From assembly GCF_012849375.1 (NCBI RefSeq), contig NZ_CP051684.1:4278001-4342000 (forward strand): a stretch of DNA of 64,000 bases, in the 5' to 3' direction. This document shows positions 48,907 to 57,550 of the stretch, one piece after another. The notes under the pieces were generated by a model. That model ran no database searches. It was given only the letters and a program-made list of their open reading frames with translations, and was not told where the DNA came from. This DNA is from Duganella dendranthematis. Lineage in GTDB: Bacteria > Pseudomonadota > Gammaproteobacteria > Burkholderiales > Burkholderiaceae_D. The position numbers were made by a program, and so were the translations under genes. The first letter of the stretch is position 1; the number at the start of each line of letters is the position of its first letter.

Positions 48907-49835
48907 TAGAAGTATCCTGCTTTTTTACGGATTTCCATCGAAGCTTCGGACGTCTGGTCGTCCATGCGGGTGGCGCCGCGTTCGGTCACTTGCGTAATCG
49001 CGGTTTCAGCGATGATCTGCTCCAGCGTCACCGCGTCCGACGACACCGGGCAGGTGCAGGAGATGTCGCCGACGGTACGGAAGCGCACCACTTGTTTTTC
49101 GATGGTTTCGCCTTCGCGCGGCGGCGTCAGGTCGGTCAGCGGCACCAGCAGGCCGTTGCGCGGAATGACGTCGCGCTCGTGGGCGAAGTAGATCGGCGGC
49201 AGTTCCAGCTGTTCGCGGGCGATGTACTGCCACACATCCAGCTCGGTCCAATTCGAGATCGGGAACACGCGCATGTTTTCGCCTGGATGGACGCGGGTGT
49301 TATACAGGTCCCACAATTCAGGGCGTTGCGATTTCGGGTCCCACTGGCCGAACTCGTCGCGGAAGGAGAAGATGCGCTCCTTGGCGCGGGCCTTTTCTTC
49401 GTCGCGGCGGGCGCCGCCGATGCAGGCGTCGAAGCCATGTTCGGCGATGGTTTCCAGCAGCGTCACGGCTTGCGCGGCGTTGCGCGAATCGGTTTGCGGA
49501 TTACGCAGGCGCACGGTGCCCTTGCGGATCGATTCCTCGACCGAGCCGACGATCAGGCGTTCGCCCAGTTCGGCCACGCGCTTATCGCGGAAGGTGATCA
49601 CTTCCGGGAAGTTATGGCCGGTATCGACGTGCACCAGCGGAAACGGGAATTTGCCAGGGCGGAAAGCCTTTTCGGCGATGCGCAGCAGGACCACCGAGTC
49701 TTTACCGCCCGAGAACAGCAGGGCAGGGTTGCGGCATTCGGCCGCGACTTCCCGCATGATGTGGATCGCTTCGGACTCCAAAGCGTCGAGATGGCGCGCG
49801 TTCACGCGCGCGTTGTTTTCTACTAAAGCGTTCAT
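48906..49835 (-). CDS. cysD: sulfate adenylyltransferase subunit 2 CysD
   Basis: The 309-residue PP-loop ATP pyrophosphatase has the signature NPALLFSGGKDSVVLLRIAEKAF and, further on, FDACIGGARRDEEKARAKERIFSFRD and the C-terminal RMDDQTSEASMEIRKKAGYF typical of CysD. It transfers AMP from ATP to sulfate to form APS. It is the upstream partner of cysN with a one-base overlap. Confidence 0.97.
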   Translation of the reverse strand: MNALVENNARVNARHLDALESEAIHIMREVAAECRNPALLFSGGKDSVVLLRIAEKAFRPGKFPFPLVHVDTGHNFPEVITFRDKRVAELGERLIVGSVEESIRKGTVRLRNPQTDSRNAAQAVTLLETIAEHGFDACIGGARRDEEKARAKERIFSFRDEFGQWDPKSQRPELWDLYNTRVHPGENMRVFPISNWTELDVWQYIAREQLELPPIYFAHERDVIPRNGLLVPLTDLTPPREGETIEKQVVRFRTVGDISCTCPVSSDAVTLEQIIAETAITQVTERGATRMDDQTSEASMEIRKKAGYF

Positions 49836-49845
49836 TGGATTTCTT

Positions 49846-50562
49846 TCAAGCTGCGACAGATTTAATGCGTATCAGTTTGCCGTCAACGACATGCAGGCCG
49901 CATTCTTTCGACTCCGGATTTTCCCACCACCAGCGGCCGGCGCGCACATCTTCGCCTGGCTGGGTGGCGCGTGTACATGGCTCGCAGCCGATCGACGGGT
50001 AGCCCTGGTCGTGCAGCGCATTATACGGTACGCCATTTTCGCGAATATAGCGCCAGACGTCTTCCTCGGACCAGTCGGCCAGCGGATTAAACTTGGTCAT
50101 GAAGTGGGCCGGATCATCCTCTTCCACCATCAGCGAACCACGGGTAGCGGCTTGGGCGCGGCGCTGGCCGGTAACCCATGCTTTCTTGCCCAGCAGTGCG
50201 CGGCCCAGCGGCTCGACCTTGCGAATGCGGCAGCATTCCTTGCGCAGGTCGACGCTTTCATAGAAAGCGTTCAGGCCATTCTGTGCGACGTAGGCTTCCA
50301 CCGCTTCCGGCTGCGGCTTGTACAGTGTGATGTCATAGCCGTAATGCGCCTTTACCTTGTCCAGCATGGCCAGCGTTTCCTTGTGCAGGCGGCCGGTTTC
50401 CAGCGAGAAGATGCCGATGTCGTAGCCGCCCTTCAGGATCAAATCGGTCAGCACCATGTCTTCGGCCGCCAGCGACGAGGCGAAAACGGCCGGGGAAAAA
50501 TCGCTGGCGATGCGGGACAGTGTGGCGCGCGTGTCCGCAATCAGCTTGCTCAGGTCAGTCAT
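49846..50562 (-). CDS. cysH: Fe-S adenylyl-sulfate (APS) reductase CysH
   Basis: The 238-residue protein has the two cysteine pairs that hold a [4Fe-4S] cluster in APS-type reductases, Cys110-Cys111 (KECCRIRK) and Cys193/Cys196 (GCEPCTRA), plus the catalytic Cys221 in KECGLH. PAPS-only reductases such as E. coli CysH lack the cluster pairs. It should therefore reduce APS directly to sulfite. The ATG at 50562 has GGAG seven bases upstream and was preferred over a TTG 12 bases earlier. Confidence 0.95.
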   Translation of the reverse strand: MTDLSKLIADTRATLSRIASDFSPAVFASSLAAEDMVLTDLILKGGYDIGIFSLETGRLHKETLAMLDKVKAHYGYDITLYKPQPEAVEAYVAQNGLNAFYESVDLRKECCRIRKVEPLGRALLGKKAWVTGQRRAQAATRGSLMVEEDDPAHFMTKFNPLADWSEEDVWRYIRENGVPYNALHDQGYPSIGCEPCTRATQPGEDVRAGRWWWENPESKECGLHVVDGKLIRIKSVAA

Positions 50563-50574
50563 GTGCCACTCCAA

Positions 50575-51153
50575 TCAGATGCCGGCGCCGTCGTTGTTGA
50601 CCTCTGCTGGCAACGGACGTGCGTGGCGGCGGAACAGCGGCACCTTCTGGTCTACCGAGGCCTGATAGGTTTCGGAGAAGTCGGACAGGCCTTTTAGCGC
50701 ATCGTGGACGTCGCGGTCCGAGCGCACCGAGTAGGCGTCAAACCCGACCCGCTGCATCGAGAACAGCTGGTCGCGCAGCACGTCGCCGACGGCGCGCAGT
50801 TCGCCGGTCCAGCCCAGGCGGGTGCGCAGGTTGTAGGCGATCGAGTAGCCGCGGCCATCGGTGAATTTCGGGAAGTCGACTGCGATCAGCGGGAACTGGT
50901 CCAACAGGTCTTTCAGCGTTTCCGGACGTTCGTCGGAGGCGATCCAGACGGCGATCTCGCCGGCGGCGGTACGCGCCGACAGCACTTCGCGCTGCACCAG
51001 CCACAGGCTCAGTGGCACGATGAATTTGCCGGCCGGGACGCTGACCGTGGCCGGATCGTGCACTGGCGCGCCATCCACCGGTTCGGCCAGGCGCAGCACC
51101 TGCCAGTCGTCTTCGACCACTTCACGGCCCTTGATAATCAAATTCTTAGACAT
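50575..51153 (-). CDS. DUF934 protein linked to sulfite reductase
   Basis: The 192-residue protein has the conserved central block FPLIAVDFPKFTDGRGYSIAYNLRTRLGW and VGDVLRDQLFSMQRVGFDAY of the DUF934 family, usually encoded just after cysI-type reductase genes in beta- and gammaproteobacteria lacking cysJ. Its biochemical role is unsettled; it may help CysI or its electron supply. It overlaps the cysI end. The second ATG (51153) was chosen because GAGAGG then sits six bases upstream; the first (51159) would be too close. Confidence 0.85.
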   Translation of the reverse strand: MSKNLIIKGREVVEDDWQVLRLAEPVDGAPVHDPATVSVPAGKFIVPLSLWLVQREVLSARTAAGEIAVWIASDERPETLKDLLDQFPLIAVDFPKFTDGRGYSIAYNLRTRLGWTGELRAVGDVLRDQLFSMQRVGFDAYSVRSDRDVHDALKGLSDFSETYQASVDQKVPLFRRHARPLPAEVNNDGAGI

Positions 51154-52840
51154 ATTCATCCTCTCCTACCAGGCGGCCGCCTTTTTCAGCGATCGGCGTG
51201 GCGTACACAAATTCCTTGAACGGTGCGACGCCCAGGCGCTGCGCACAGTCGGCAAACGATTCATCTTCAAAGCGTTCGCGCAAGTAGACCTTCAGCAGGC
51301 GGTCGATCACTTCCGGCATTTGCAGCGCGGAGAACGACGGGCCGATGATCTTGCCGATGGCGGCGTTGTTGCCCTGCGCGCCGCCGATCGACACTTGATA
51401 CCATTCGCTGCCGTCTTTATCCACACCCAGCACGCCGATGCTGCCGACGTGGTGGTGGCCGCAGGCGTTGATGCAGCCGGAAATATTCAGTTCGATCTCG
51501 CCGATATCGTGCTGGAAGTCGAGGTTATCGAAGCGCTCCGAAATGGCGGCGGCGATCGGCAGCGACTTGGCGTTGGCCAGCGAGCAGAAGTCGCCGCCCG
51601 GGCAGCAGATCATGTCGGTCAGCAGGCCGATATTCGGCGTCGCCAGGCCGTGCGCCTTGGCTTCCTGCCACAGCGCGAACAACTGCGACTGCTCAACGTC
51701 GGCCAGCACCACGTTTTGTTCGTGGGTGACGCGCAGTTCGCCGAAGCTGTAGCGGTCCGCCAGGTCGGCCATGAAGTCCATCTGTTCGGCAGTGGCGTCG
51801 CCCGGCGGCACGCCGGTCTTCTTCAGCGACAGCACTACGGCCGCGTAACCAGGCTGCTTGTGCGGCTTGACGTTGCGGTTGACCCAGTTGGCGAAGGCCT
51901 TGTTGCCGGCTTGCGCCGCCACCACGTCCGAATCGTCCAGCTGCTTGTAGGCCGGCGGCTGGAAGTAGTCGATCACGCGCTGCATCTCTTCGATGGTCAG
52001 CGTTTCAGGACCGTCCTTCAGGTCGACCCATTCTGCTTCTACCTGGCGGGTGAATTCTTCCACGCCCAGTGCCTTCAGCAGAATCTTGATGCGCGCCTTG
52101 TACTTGTTGTCGCGGCGGCCGTGCTGGTTATACACGCGCATCACGGCTTCGGTGTAGGTCAGCAGGTGCTGCCAAGGCAGGAAGTCGCGGATCACGCTGC
52201 CGATGATCGGCGTGCGGCCCATGCCGCCACCGGCCATGAACTTGAAGCCGATCTCGCCGGCCTCGTTGCGCACTACGGTCAGGCCGATGTCGTGGATGGC
52301 GATCGCCGCGCGGTCTTCGACGGCGCCGTTGATCGCCACCTTGAATTTACGCGGCAGAGCGATGAATTCCGGGTGGAAGGTCGACCACTGGCGCAGCACT
52401 TCGGCGTACGGACGCGGATCGATGATCTCGTCGGCGGCAACGCCGGCATACGGATCGGAGGTGGTGTTGCGGATGCAGTTGCCCGAGGTCTGGATGGCGT
52501 GCATCTCCACCGAGGCCAGGTCTGTCAGGATATCCGGGGTCTGTTCCAGTTCCACCCAGTTGAACTGGATGTTCTGGCGAGTGGTGAAGTGACCATAGCC
52601 GCGATCGTACTTGCGGGCGATATGGGCGAACATGCGCATCTGCTTCGATGCCAGCAGGCCGTAGGGCACGGCAATCCGCAGCATGTAGGCGTGACGTTGC
52701 ATGTACAGGCCGTTTTGCAGGCGCAGCGGCACGAATTCTGCCTCGGTCAGCTCATCGGCCAGGCGACGGCGTACCTGGTCGCGATACTGGGCGATGCGCT
52801 CTCGGACGATGAGATGGTCGTATTGGTCGTATTGATACAT
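51146..52840 (-). CDS. cysI: sirohaem/Fe-S sulfite (nitrite/sulfite) reductase CysI
   Basis: The 564-residue nitrite/sulfite reductase-fold protein has two ferredoxin-like half-domains (GHFTTRQNIQFNWVELE; CIRNTTSDPYAG) and the sirohaem/[4Fe-4S] cysteines in CCPGGDFCSLA and LNISGCINACGHH. It reduces sulfite to sulfide. No flavoprotein subunit (cysJ) is next to it, so electrons may come from ferredoxin or another donor. It is the first gene of the minus-strand cys operon, divergent from the CysB-family regulator. Assignment to sulfite rather than nitrite rests on the operon. Confidence 0.93.
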   Translation of the reverse strand: MYQYDQYDHLIVRERIAQYRDQVRRRLADELTEAEFVPLRLQNGLYMQRHAYMLRIAVPYGLLASKQMRMFAHIARKYDRGYGHFTTRQNIQFNWVELEQTPDILTDLASVEMHAIQTSGNCIRNTTSDPYAGVAADEIIDPRPYAEVLRQWSTFHPEFIALPRKFKVAINGAVEDRAAIAIHDIGLTVVRNEAGEIGFKFMAGGGMGRTPIIGSVIRDFLPWQHLLTYTEAVMRVYNQHGRRDNKYKARIKILLKALGVEEFTRQVEAEWVDLKDGPETLTIEEMQRVIDYFQPPAYKQLDDSDVVAAQAGNKAFANWVNRNVKPHKQPGYAAVVLSLKKTGVPPGDATAEQMDFMADLADRYSFGELRVTHEQNVVLADVEQSQLFALWQEAKAHGLATPNIGLLTDMICCPGGDFCSLANAKSLPIAAAISERFDNLDFQHDIGEIELNISGCINACGHHHVGSIGVLGVDKDGSEWYQVSIGGAQGNNAAIGKIIGPSFSALQMPEVIDRLLKVYLRERFEDESFADCAQRLGVAPFKEFVYATPIAEKGGRLVGEDEYV

Positions 52841-52889
52841 GAATATTCTTCCTGGATAGTCGCTGATTCCCCAAACTAGCGCTAATAGT

Positions 52890-52929
52890 AATAAACTTCG
52901 TCTTTATTCCAAACGACTTAGTCTTTATT
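52890..52929. promoter_or_regulatory. repeat elements in the cysI / cysB-type divergent promoter region
   Basis: GTCTTTATT occurs at 52900-52908 and again at 52921-52929, 21 bases apart (two helical turns). AATAAA (52890-52895) is also inverted against TTTATT (52903-52908). These lie between cysI and the CysB-type gene and are the best candidates for regulator binding sites. On the cysI strand TTGGAA-N16-TACTAT is a weak promoter candidate. Confidence 0.5.
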
Positions 52930-52993
52930 TGCTTATATAAGGATTGGGCATAAGCATGGACGCTAATAATTTTAAGATGGGCCAGGACCTGCA

Positions 52994-53935
52994 ATGAACC
53001 TTCATCAATTGCGCTTTGTGCGCGAAGCAGTACGCCAGAACTACAATTTGACCGATGCCGCCAAGGCGCTGTTCACCTCACAGCCGGGTGTCTCCAAAGC
53101 GATCATCGAGCTGGAAGAGGAGTTGGGGGTCGACATCTTTACCCGGCATGGCAAGCGGATCCGCGGTTTGACCGAGCCGGGCCGGCTGGTATTGCAGTCG
53201 GTGGAGCTGATTATGCAGGAAATCGACAGCCTGAAGCGCATCGGCAAGGAATACGCGGCGCAGGACAGCGGCAGCTTCACCATTGCCACCACCCATACCC
53301 AGGCGCGCTATACGCTGCCGAAAGTCGTGCAGGCCTTTATGGTGAAGTTTCCCAAGGTGAGATTGTCTTTATTGCAAGGCAATCCGCAGCAGATCGCCGA
53401 GATGGTGCAGCGCGACCAGGCCGACCTGTGCATCGCCACCGAATCGATCGCCGGCGTCACCGGGCTGGTGACCTTGCCATGTTATCAATGGGAGCATGTG
53501 GTGGTGGTGGCGCCCGACCATCCGCTGCTGCGCACCAAGCAGCCGACGCTGGAAGAGATCGCGGCTTTCCCGATCATCACGTATGATGGCGCCTTTGCCG
53601 GCCGCAGCAAGATCGACCACGCGTTTGCCTTGCGCGGCCTGAAGCTGGACGTGCTGCTGGAAGCGATCGACGCCGACGTCATCAAGACTTATGTGGAGTT
53701 GGGCATGGGGATTGGTATCATAGCGGGCATGGCGTTTGACGCCGAGCGCGACAAGAACCTGCGCGCCATCCCGGTCGGCCACCTGTTCGGCATGAACGTG
53801 TCGCGGGTGGCGGTCAAGCAGGGCGCCTACCTGCGCAGCTATATTTACACCTTTATTGAACTGCTGGCCCCAACGCTCAACCGCAAGTTGATCGAACAGG
53901 CCATGAGCGGTGAAAAAGAGAACTACGAACTATAA
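52994..53935 (+). CDS. cysB: CysB/Cbl-family LysR regulator of sulfur assimilation
   Basis: The 313-residue LysR regulator matches CysB along its length: helix-turn-helix MNLHQLRFVREAVRQNYNLTDAAKALFTSQPGVSKAI, the start of the inducer domain ATTHTQARYTLP and the ligand-site TESIAG. CysB activates sulfate-assimilation genes when sulfur is limiting, with acetylserine as inducer; the close relative Cbl controls sulfonate use. Its divergent position next to cysI supports control of the cys operon. The choice between CysB and Cbl is not certain. Confidence 0.92.
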   Translation: MNLHQLRFVREAVRQNYNLTDAAKALFTSQPGVSKAIIELEEELGVDIFTRHGKRIRGLTEPGRLVLQSVELIMQEIDSLKRIGKEYAAQDSGSFTIATTHTQARYTLPKVVQAFMVKFPKVRLSLLQGNPQQIAEMVQRDQADLCIATESIAGVTGLVTLPCYQWEHVVVVAPDHPLLRTKQPTLEEIAAFPIITYDGAFAGRSKIDHAFALRGLKLDVLLEAIDADVIKTYVELGMGIGIIAGMAFDAERDKNLRAIPVGHLFGMNVSRVAVKQGAYLRSYIYTFIELLAPTLNRKLIEQAMSGEKENYEL

Positions 53936-53948
53936 AGAAAGCATCAAC

Positions 53949-54602
53949 ATGATTACCAACCAGTTGACACAATATTACGCCGTCAACGCGGACAACTACG
54001 ATCAGGTCTACGCGCAGGAAGAGCGCTTTGACGACCTGGATGATCTGCAAGAGATGGTGGCCGAGCTGTTCACCGGCCACAAGGTGCTGGAACTGGCCTG
54101 CGGCACCGCGTACTGGACCGACCTGATCGCGGAAACCGCGGAATCCGTCTATGCCACCGATATTTCTCAGGAAATGCTCGACCTGGCGGAAACCCGCGGT
54201 CTGGACGAGGACGTCGTCACCTTCGGCCAGATGGATGCCTTCGACCTGCCGGACGGCCTGGAGGGCCAGTACACCGCCGTGTTTGCCGCTGGCCTGTGGG
54301 CGCACTTGCCGCGCGAACAATACGACAGTTTCCTCAAAACCCTGCGCGCCAAGCTGGGCAAGGACGTGCTGCTGGTGCTGCTGGATGAATCGTATGTCGA
54401 TGGCAATTCGATGGTGATCGCCCGCACCGATGCGGAGGGCAACACCTACCAGATCCTGACCGCCGACGACGGCCAGCGCTACGAGATCCTGAAGAACTAC
54501 CTGACCGACAGCACGCTGCGCAAACGCTTCACCAACCATGCAAAGCAGTTCCGCATCGAGCGCTTGCAATATTACTATCTGTTGAGTTGCCGTCTGAAAT
54601 GA
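53949..54602 (+). CDS. class I SAM-dependent methyltransferase
   Basis: The 217-residue protein has motif I VLELACGTAYWTDLIAE (about 42-58), the acidic end of strand 2 in YATDISQEML, and FAAGLWAHLPREQYDSFL after strand 4. The substrate is unknown. The start MITNQLTQYYAVNA at 53949 was preferred; an upstream in-frame ATG at 53910 would overlap the regulator gene. It follows the CysB-type gene by 13 bases and so is probably cotranscribed. A strong terminator follows. Confidence 0.85.
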   Translation: MITNQLTQYYAVNADNYDQVYAQEERFDDLDDLQEMVAELFTGHKVLELACGTAYWTDLIAETAESVYATDISQEMLDLAETRGLDEDVVTFGQMDAFDLPDGLEGQYTAVFAAGLWAHLPREQYDSFLKTLRAKLGKDVLLVLLDESYVDGNSMVIARTDAEGNTYQILTADDGQRYEILKNYLTDSTLRKRFTNHAKQFRIERLQYYYLLSCRLK

Positions 54603-54607
54603 TGCCG

Positions 54608-54632
54608 AAGCCGCCTTGCGCGGCTTTTTTTT
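54608..54632 (+). terminator. intrinsic terminator after the methyltransferase gene
   Basis: AAGCCGC (54608-54614) and GCGGCTT (54620-54626) form the stem, followed by a T-run to 54632. Confidence 0.92.
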
Positions 54633-54755
54633 CGTCTACTGATGTTGGAATACAACAAATTAGCGTTGTCACATTGTTGAAGTAATTGATAGGCATGATT
54701 GCCGCCGTGGAATCAATAACGCAGTTTTTCTTCAACCTCAAGTAGAGAACATCAA

Positions 54756-55844
54756 GTGAAAAAACTTACTCTGGCAGCAATGATCATCGGCGGCTTCGCA
54801 GCGCAAGCCCAAGCTCAATCGAACGTGACGATCTACGGCCTGGTGGACGCCGGTATCGTGAGCGAGCGCGGTGGCGCAGCTGGCAACGTGACCAAAGTTA
54901 CCAGCGGCATCGGTGGTCAATCCCGTCTGGGCTTCCGCGGTACCGAAGACCTGGGCAACGGCCTGTCGGCTATCTTCCAACTGGAAACCGGCTTCAAAGC
55001 CGATGATGGCACCCTGGACAGCACCAACACCATCTTCAACCGTCAAGCCTTCGTTGGCCTGAAAAGCAAAGAAGCCGGTCAACTGACCATCGGTCGTCAG
55101 TACACCCCACTGTACCTGGCACAAAGCCAGGTCGCCGACCCGTTCGGCGCAGGCTATGCCGGCACCATCAAAAACCTGTTCCCATCGGCCGGCGCCAACA
55201 CCCGCGTCAGCAACGCGCTGGTGTACTCGACCCCAACCGCCGGCGGCTTCAGCGCCGACGCCCTGTACTCGCTGGGCGAGCAACAAGGTAGCGCCACTGC
55301 CGGCCGTCAATTCGGCCTGGGCCTGAACTACGCCCAAGGCCCGCTGAACGCGCGCCTGGTGTACAACAATAAGAACAACGATACCGCCGCCACCCTGACC
55401 ACCGCAGCCAAGCAGCAGGACACCGGCCGCAACACGATGTTCGCCGCTAACTACGACTTCCAGGTGGTGAAGGCCTTCTTTGCCTACGGCGCCGACAAAG
55501 GCGTCAACAGCGCCGTGCTGCCAAACAGCGCCAATCCATACAACTACACCGTGGCGCCTAAGAACAGCACCGACAGCAACGAAGTGCTGGTCGGCGCGCA
55601 AATCCCGGTGGGTTCGGGCAGCATCATGGCCTCGTACATCCGCAAGAACGACAAGACCGCGTTCAACCAGGATGCTGATCAGTGGGCGCTGGGTTACCTG
55701 TACAACCTGTCGAAGCGTACCGGCGTGTACCTGGCGTACGCCAAGATCAAAAACAAAAACGGCGCTGGCTACACCGTGGGTAACAACAACGAAGCTGGTA
55801 GCGGCGACAAAGCTTTCAACGCCGGCATCCGTCACGCGTTCTAA
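54756..55844 (+). CDS. general porin (Gram-negative beta type)
   Basis: The 362-residue outer-membrane protein has a signal peptide (MKKLTLAAMIIGGFAAQAQAQ) and the betaproteobacterial porin start SNVTIYGLVDAGI, then QSRLGFRGTEDLGNGLSAIFQLETGF and NRQAFVGLKSKEAGQLTIGRQYTPLY. It ends in an aromatic residue (RHAF), the usual recognition signal for barrel assembly. It should form a 16-strand trimeric channel. The start is GTG. Its stop codon overlaps the convergent kinase gene by four bases. Confidence 0.94.
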   Translation: MKKLTLAAMIIGGFAAQAQAQSNVTIYGLVDAGIVSERGGAAGNVTKVTSGIGGQSRLGFRGTEDLGNGLSAIFQLETGFKADDGTLDSTNTIFNRQAFVGLKSKEAGQLTIGRQYTPLYLAQSQVADPFGAGYAGTIKNLFPSAGANTRVSNALVYSTPTAGGFSADALYSLGEQQGSATAGRQFGLGLNYAQGPLNARLVYNNKNNDTAATLTTAAKQQDTGRNTMFAANYDFQVVKAFFAYGADKGVNSAVLPNSANPYNYTVAPKNSTDSNEVLVGAQIPVGSGSIMASYIRKNDKTAFNQDADQWALGYLYNLSKRTGVYLAYAKIKNKNGAGYTVGNNNEAGSGDKAFNAGIRHAF

Positions 55845-56641
55845 GCTGGTATAGGCAGTTCCTGCGGCAGCGGCAGGCGGATCATGATCCGCGTGCCGCC
55901 GTCGCTGGCGATGGCGATATCGCCATGCAGTGCCCAGACGCGTTCGCGCATCCCGATCAGGCCGAAGGAAGTTGCTTTGTCCATGTCCTTTTCGGCGATG
56001 CCGCGGCCGTCATCATGAATCATCACATGCAGCGTCCCATCGTGGCGATACAGTGACAGCATCACCTCGCTGGCCTCGGCATGGCGGGCGATATTGGTCA
56101 GCGCTTCCTGCACGATGCGGAAGATGGCCGTGCTGTAATCATCGTCCAGTATCAAATCCTCTTCCGAAGCGTCCAGTGTGCAGGCGATGTTGTTGCGCTC
56201 GACGAATTCCTGGCGCAGGCTTTCCAGCGCAAAATACAGTCCTCCCTCATCCAGTGCGCGCGGCCGCAGATTGCTGGCGATGCGGCGTAGCGATGCGATG
56301 GCGGACATCAGCAATTCATCCATGCCGGCCTGCAGTTTGCGGGCGGCCGGATTGTGGCTGCTGTGCTTTTGCAGCAGCGCCAGGTCGCCGCGCAACGTCG
56401 CCAGCAGTTGGCCGAGATCGTCATGCAGTTCGCGCGCGATGTGCTTGCGTTCTTCTTCACGGATGGTCTGGAGCGCCGCCGACAGTTCGCGCAGCTGCGA
56501 ATACGATTGCTCCAGCTGCTGCTGGACCTGGCCGCGCGCGGCCTGCAGCGGCGTTTCGGCGGTCTGGCCAAGGCGCCAGCTCAGGCGCGCGCCGAGGGCC
56601 AGCGCGGATAGGATCAACAGGGAAGTGGTGGCGCGGTTCAT
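55841..56641 (-). CDS. HisKA_3-type sensor histidine kinase (NarX/DegS-like)
   Basis: The 266-residue protein has one N-terminal hydrophobic segment (about 5-20), a coiled linker, a HisKA_3 dimerisation domain with His73 in RKHIARELHDDLGQ, and a HATPase_c domain (RIVQEALTNIARHA, HDDGRGIAEKD, GLIGMRERV). No sensor domain is seen. Kinases of this class normally pair with NarL/FixJ-type regulators, but the adjacent regulator upstream is LytTR type. The true partner is unclear. Confidence 0.9.
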   Translation of the reverse strand: MNRATTSLLILSALALGARLSWRLGQTAETPLQAARGQVQQQLEQSYSQLRELSAALQTIREEERKHIARELHDDLGQLLATLRGDLALLQKHSSHNPAARKLQAGMDELLMSAIASLRRIASNLRPRALDEGGLYFALESLRQEFVERNNIACTLDASEEDLILDDDYSTAIFRIVQEALTNIARHAEASEVMLSLYRHDGTLHVMIHDDGRGIAEKDMDKATSFGLIGMRERVWALHGDIAIASDGGTRIMIRLPLPQELPIPA

Positions 56642-56710
56642 GGGTGGCTCCCTGCGGCCGAAGGACCGCGTGGAGTCACGCTAAAGCATAAACCGCTGAG
56701 GGGACTTGAT

Positions 56711-57493
56711 TTACATCTGCTTGAACAGATGCAGGAAGCTGCGGCTGACTTCCAGCTTGTCGGAGCGGCCCTTGATCATCACCAGGTGGCGGCCGCGGAT
56801 GTCACGGGTGACACCTTCGATAGCGTTGACGTTGACCAGCGTGGCGCGGTGAATTTGCCAGAACAGCGCCGGGTCCAGCTCGTCGGCCAGGTCGCGCACC
56901 GGCTTGCGGATCAGCGCCTCGTATTTCTCGGTCTGCACACAGGTGTATTTTTCGTCCGAGCGGAAGAACAGGATTTCCTCGACCGGAATCATGCGCAGGT
57001 CCTGGCCGATGCTGGCCTGGATCCATTGCAGGTGGGCCGGCTTGGGGGCGGCGATCTTCTCGGTCAGCTGCGCCAGCATGGCGGTGACGCTGGCGTTGAT
57101 GTCGGCGCCGGCGGCTGCACCGGTCGCCACCTGTTTGCCCAGGCGGCCCTTGAGGCGGTCGACCGTCACTTGCAGGCGCTCCGGCTCAGGCGGCTTCAAC
57201 ACGTAATCGATGGCGCCGCGCTCGAAGGCTTCGACGGCGTAGGCATCATAGGCGGTGACGAAGACGATATTGCTCTTGTTGCCGATGACGGCAGCCGCCT
57301 CCATGCCGGTCTTGCCCGGCATGCGGATATCGAGGAAGGTGAAGTCCGGTTTGAGTTGGTCGACCAGTTCGATCGCCTCGTCGCCGTTCTTGGCCTCGCC
57401 GATAATGTCGAGCTCAGGCCAAACCTGGCCCAGGCGCATGCGCAATTGGTCGCGCATTAAACGTTCGTCATCTGCAATGATTGCTGTAGGCAT
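56711..57493 (-). CDS. LytTR-family response regulator
   Basis: The 260-residue protein has a receiver domain with IIADDE, phospho-acceptor Asp55 in FTFLDIRMPGKTG and Lys in YVLKPPEPER. A linker follows and then a LytTR DNA-binding domain (about 160-260) with RMIPVEEILFFRSDEKYTCVQT and FWQIHRATLVNVNAI. It lies 57 bases downstream of the LytS-type kinase at 57551, its likely partner, and 69 bases upstream of a HisKA_3 kinase. Confidence 0.93.
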   Translation of the reverse strand: MPTAIIADDERLMRDQLRMRLGQVWPELDIIGEAKNGDEAIELVDQLKPDFTFLDIRMPGKTGMEAAAVIGNKSNIVFVTAYDAYAVEAFERGAIDYVLKPPEPERLQVTVDRLKGRLGKQVATGAAAGADINASVTAMLAQLTEKIAAPKPAHLQWIQASIGQDLRMIPVEEILFFRSDEKYTCVQTEKYEALIRKPVRDLADELDPALFWQIHRATLVNVNAIEGVTRDIRGRHLVMIKGRSDKLEVSRSFLHLFKQM

Positions 57494-57550
57494 GGTGCGG
57501 GTGTGGGTGGTTAGTTAAATTATTATTCAACGAATTGCGTTAATAAGCAA

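Noticed and set aside
54663..54755. TGTCACA upstream of the porin considered as a second ECF41-type promoter
   Set aside because: No CGTC is found at the required 16-base spacing, so only half of the element is present.
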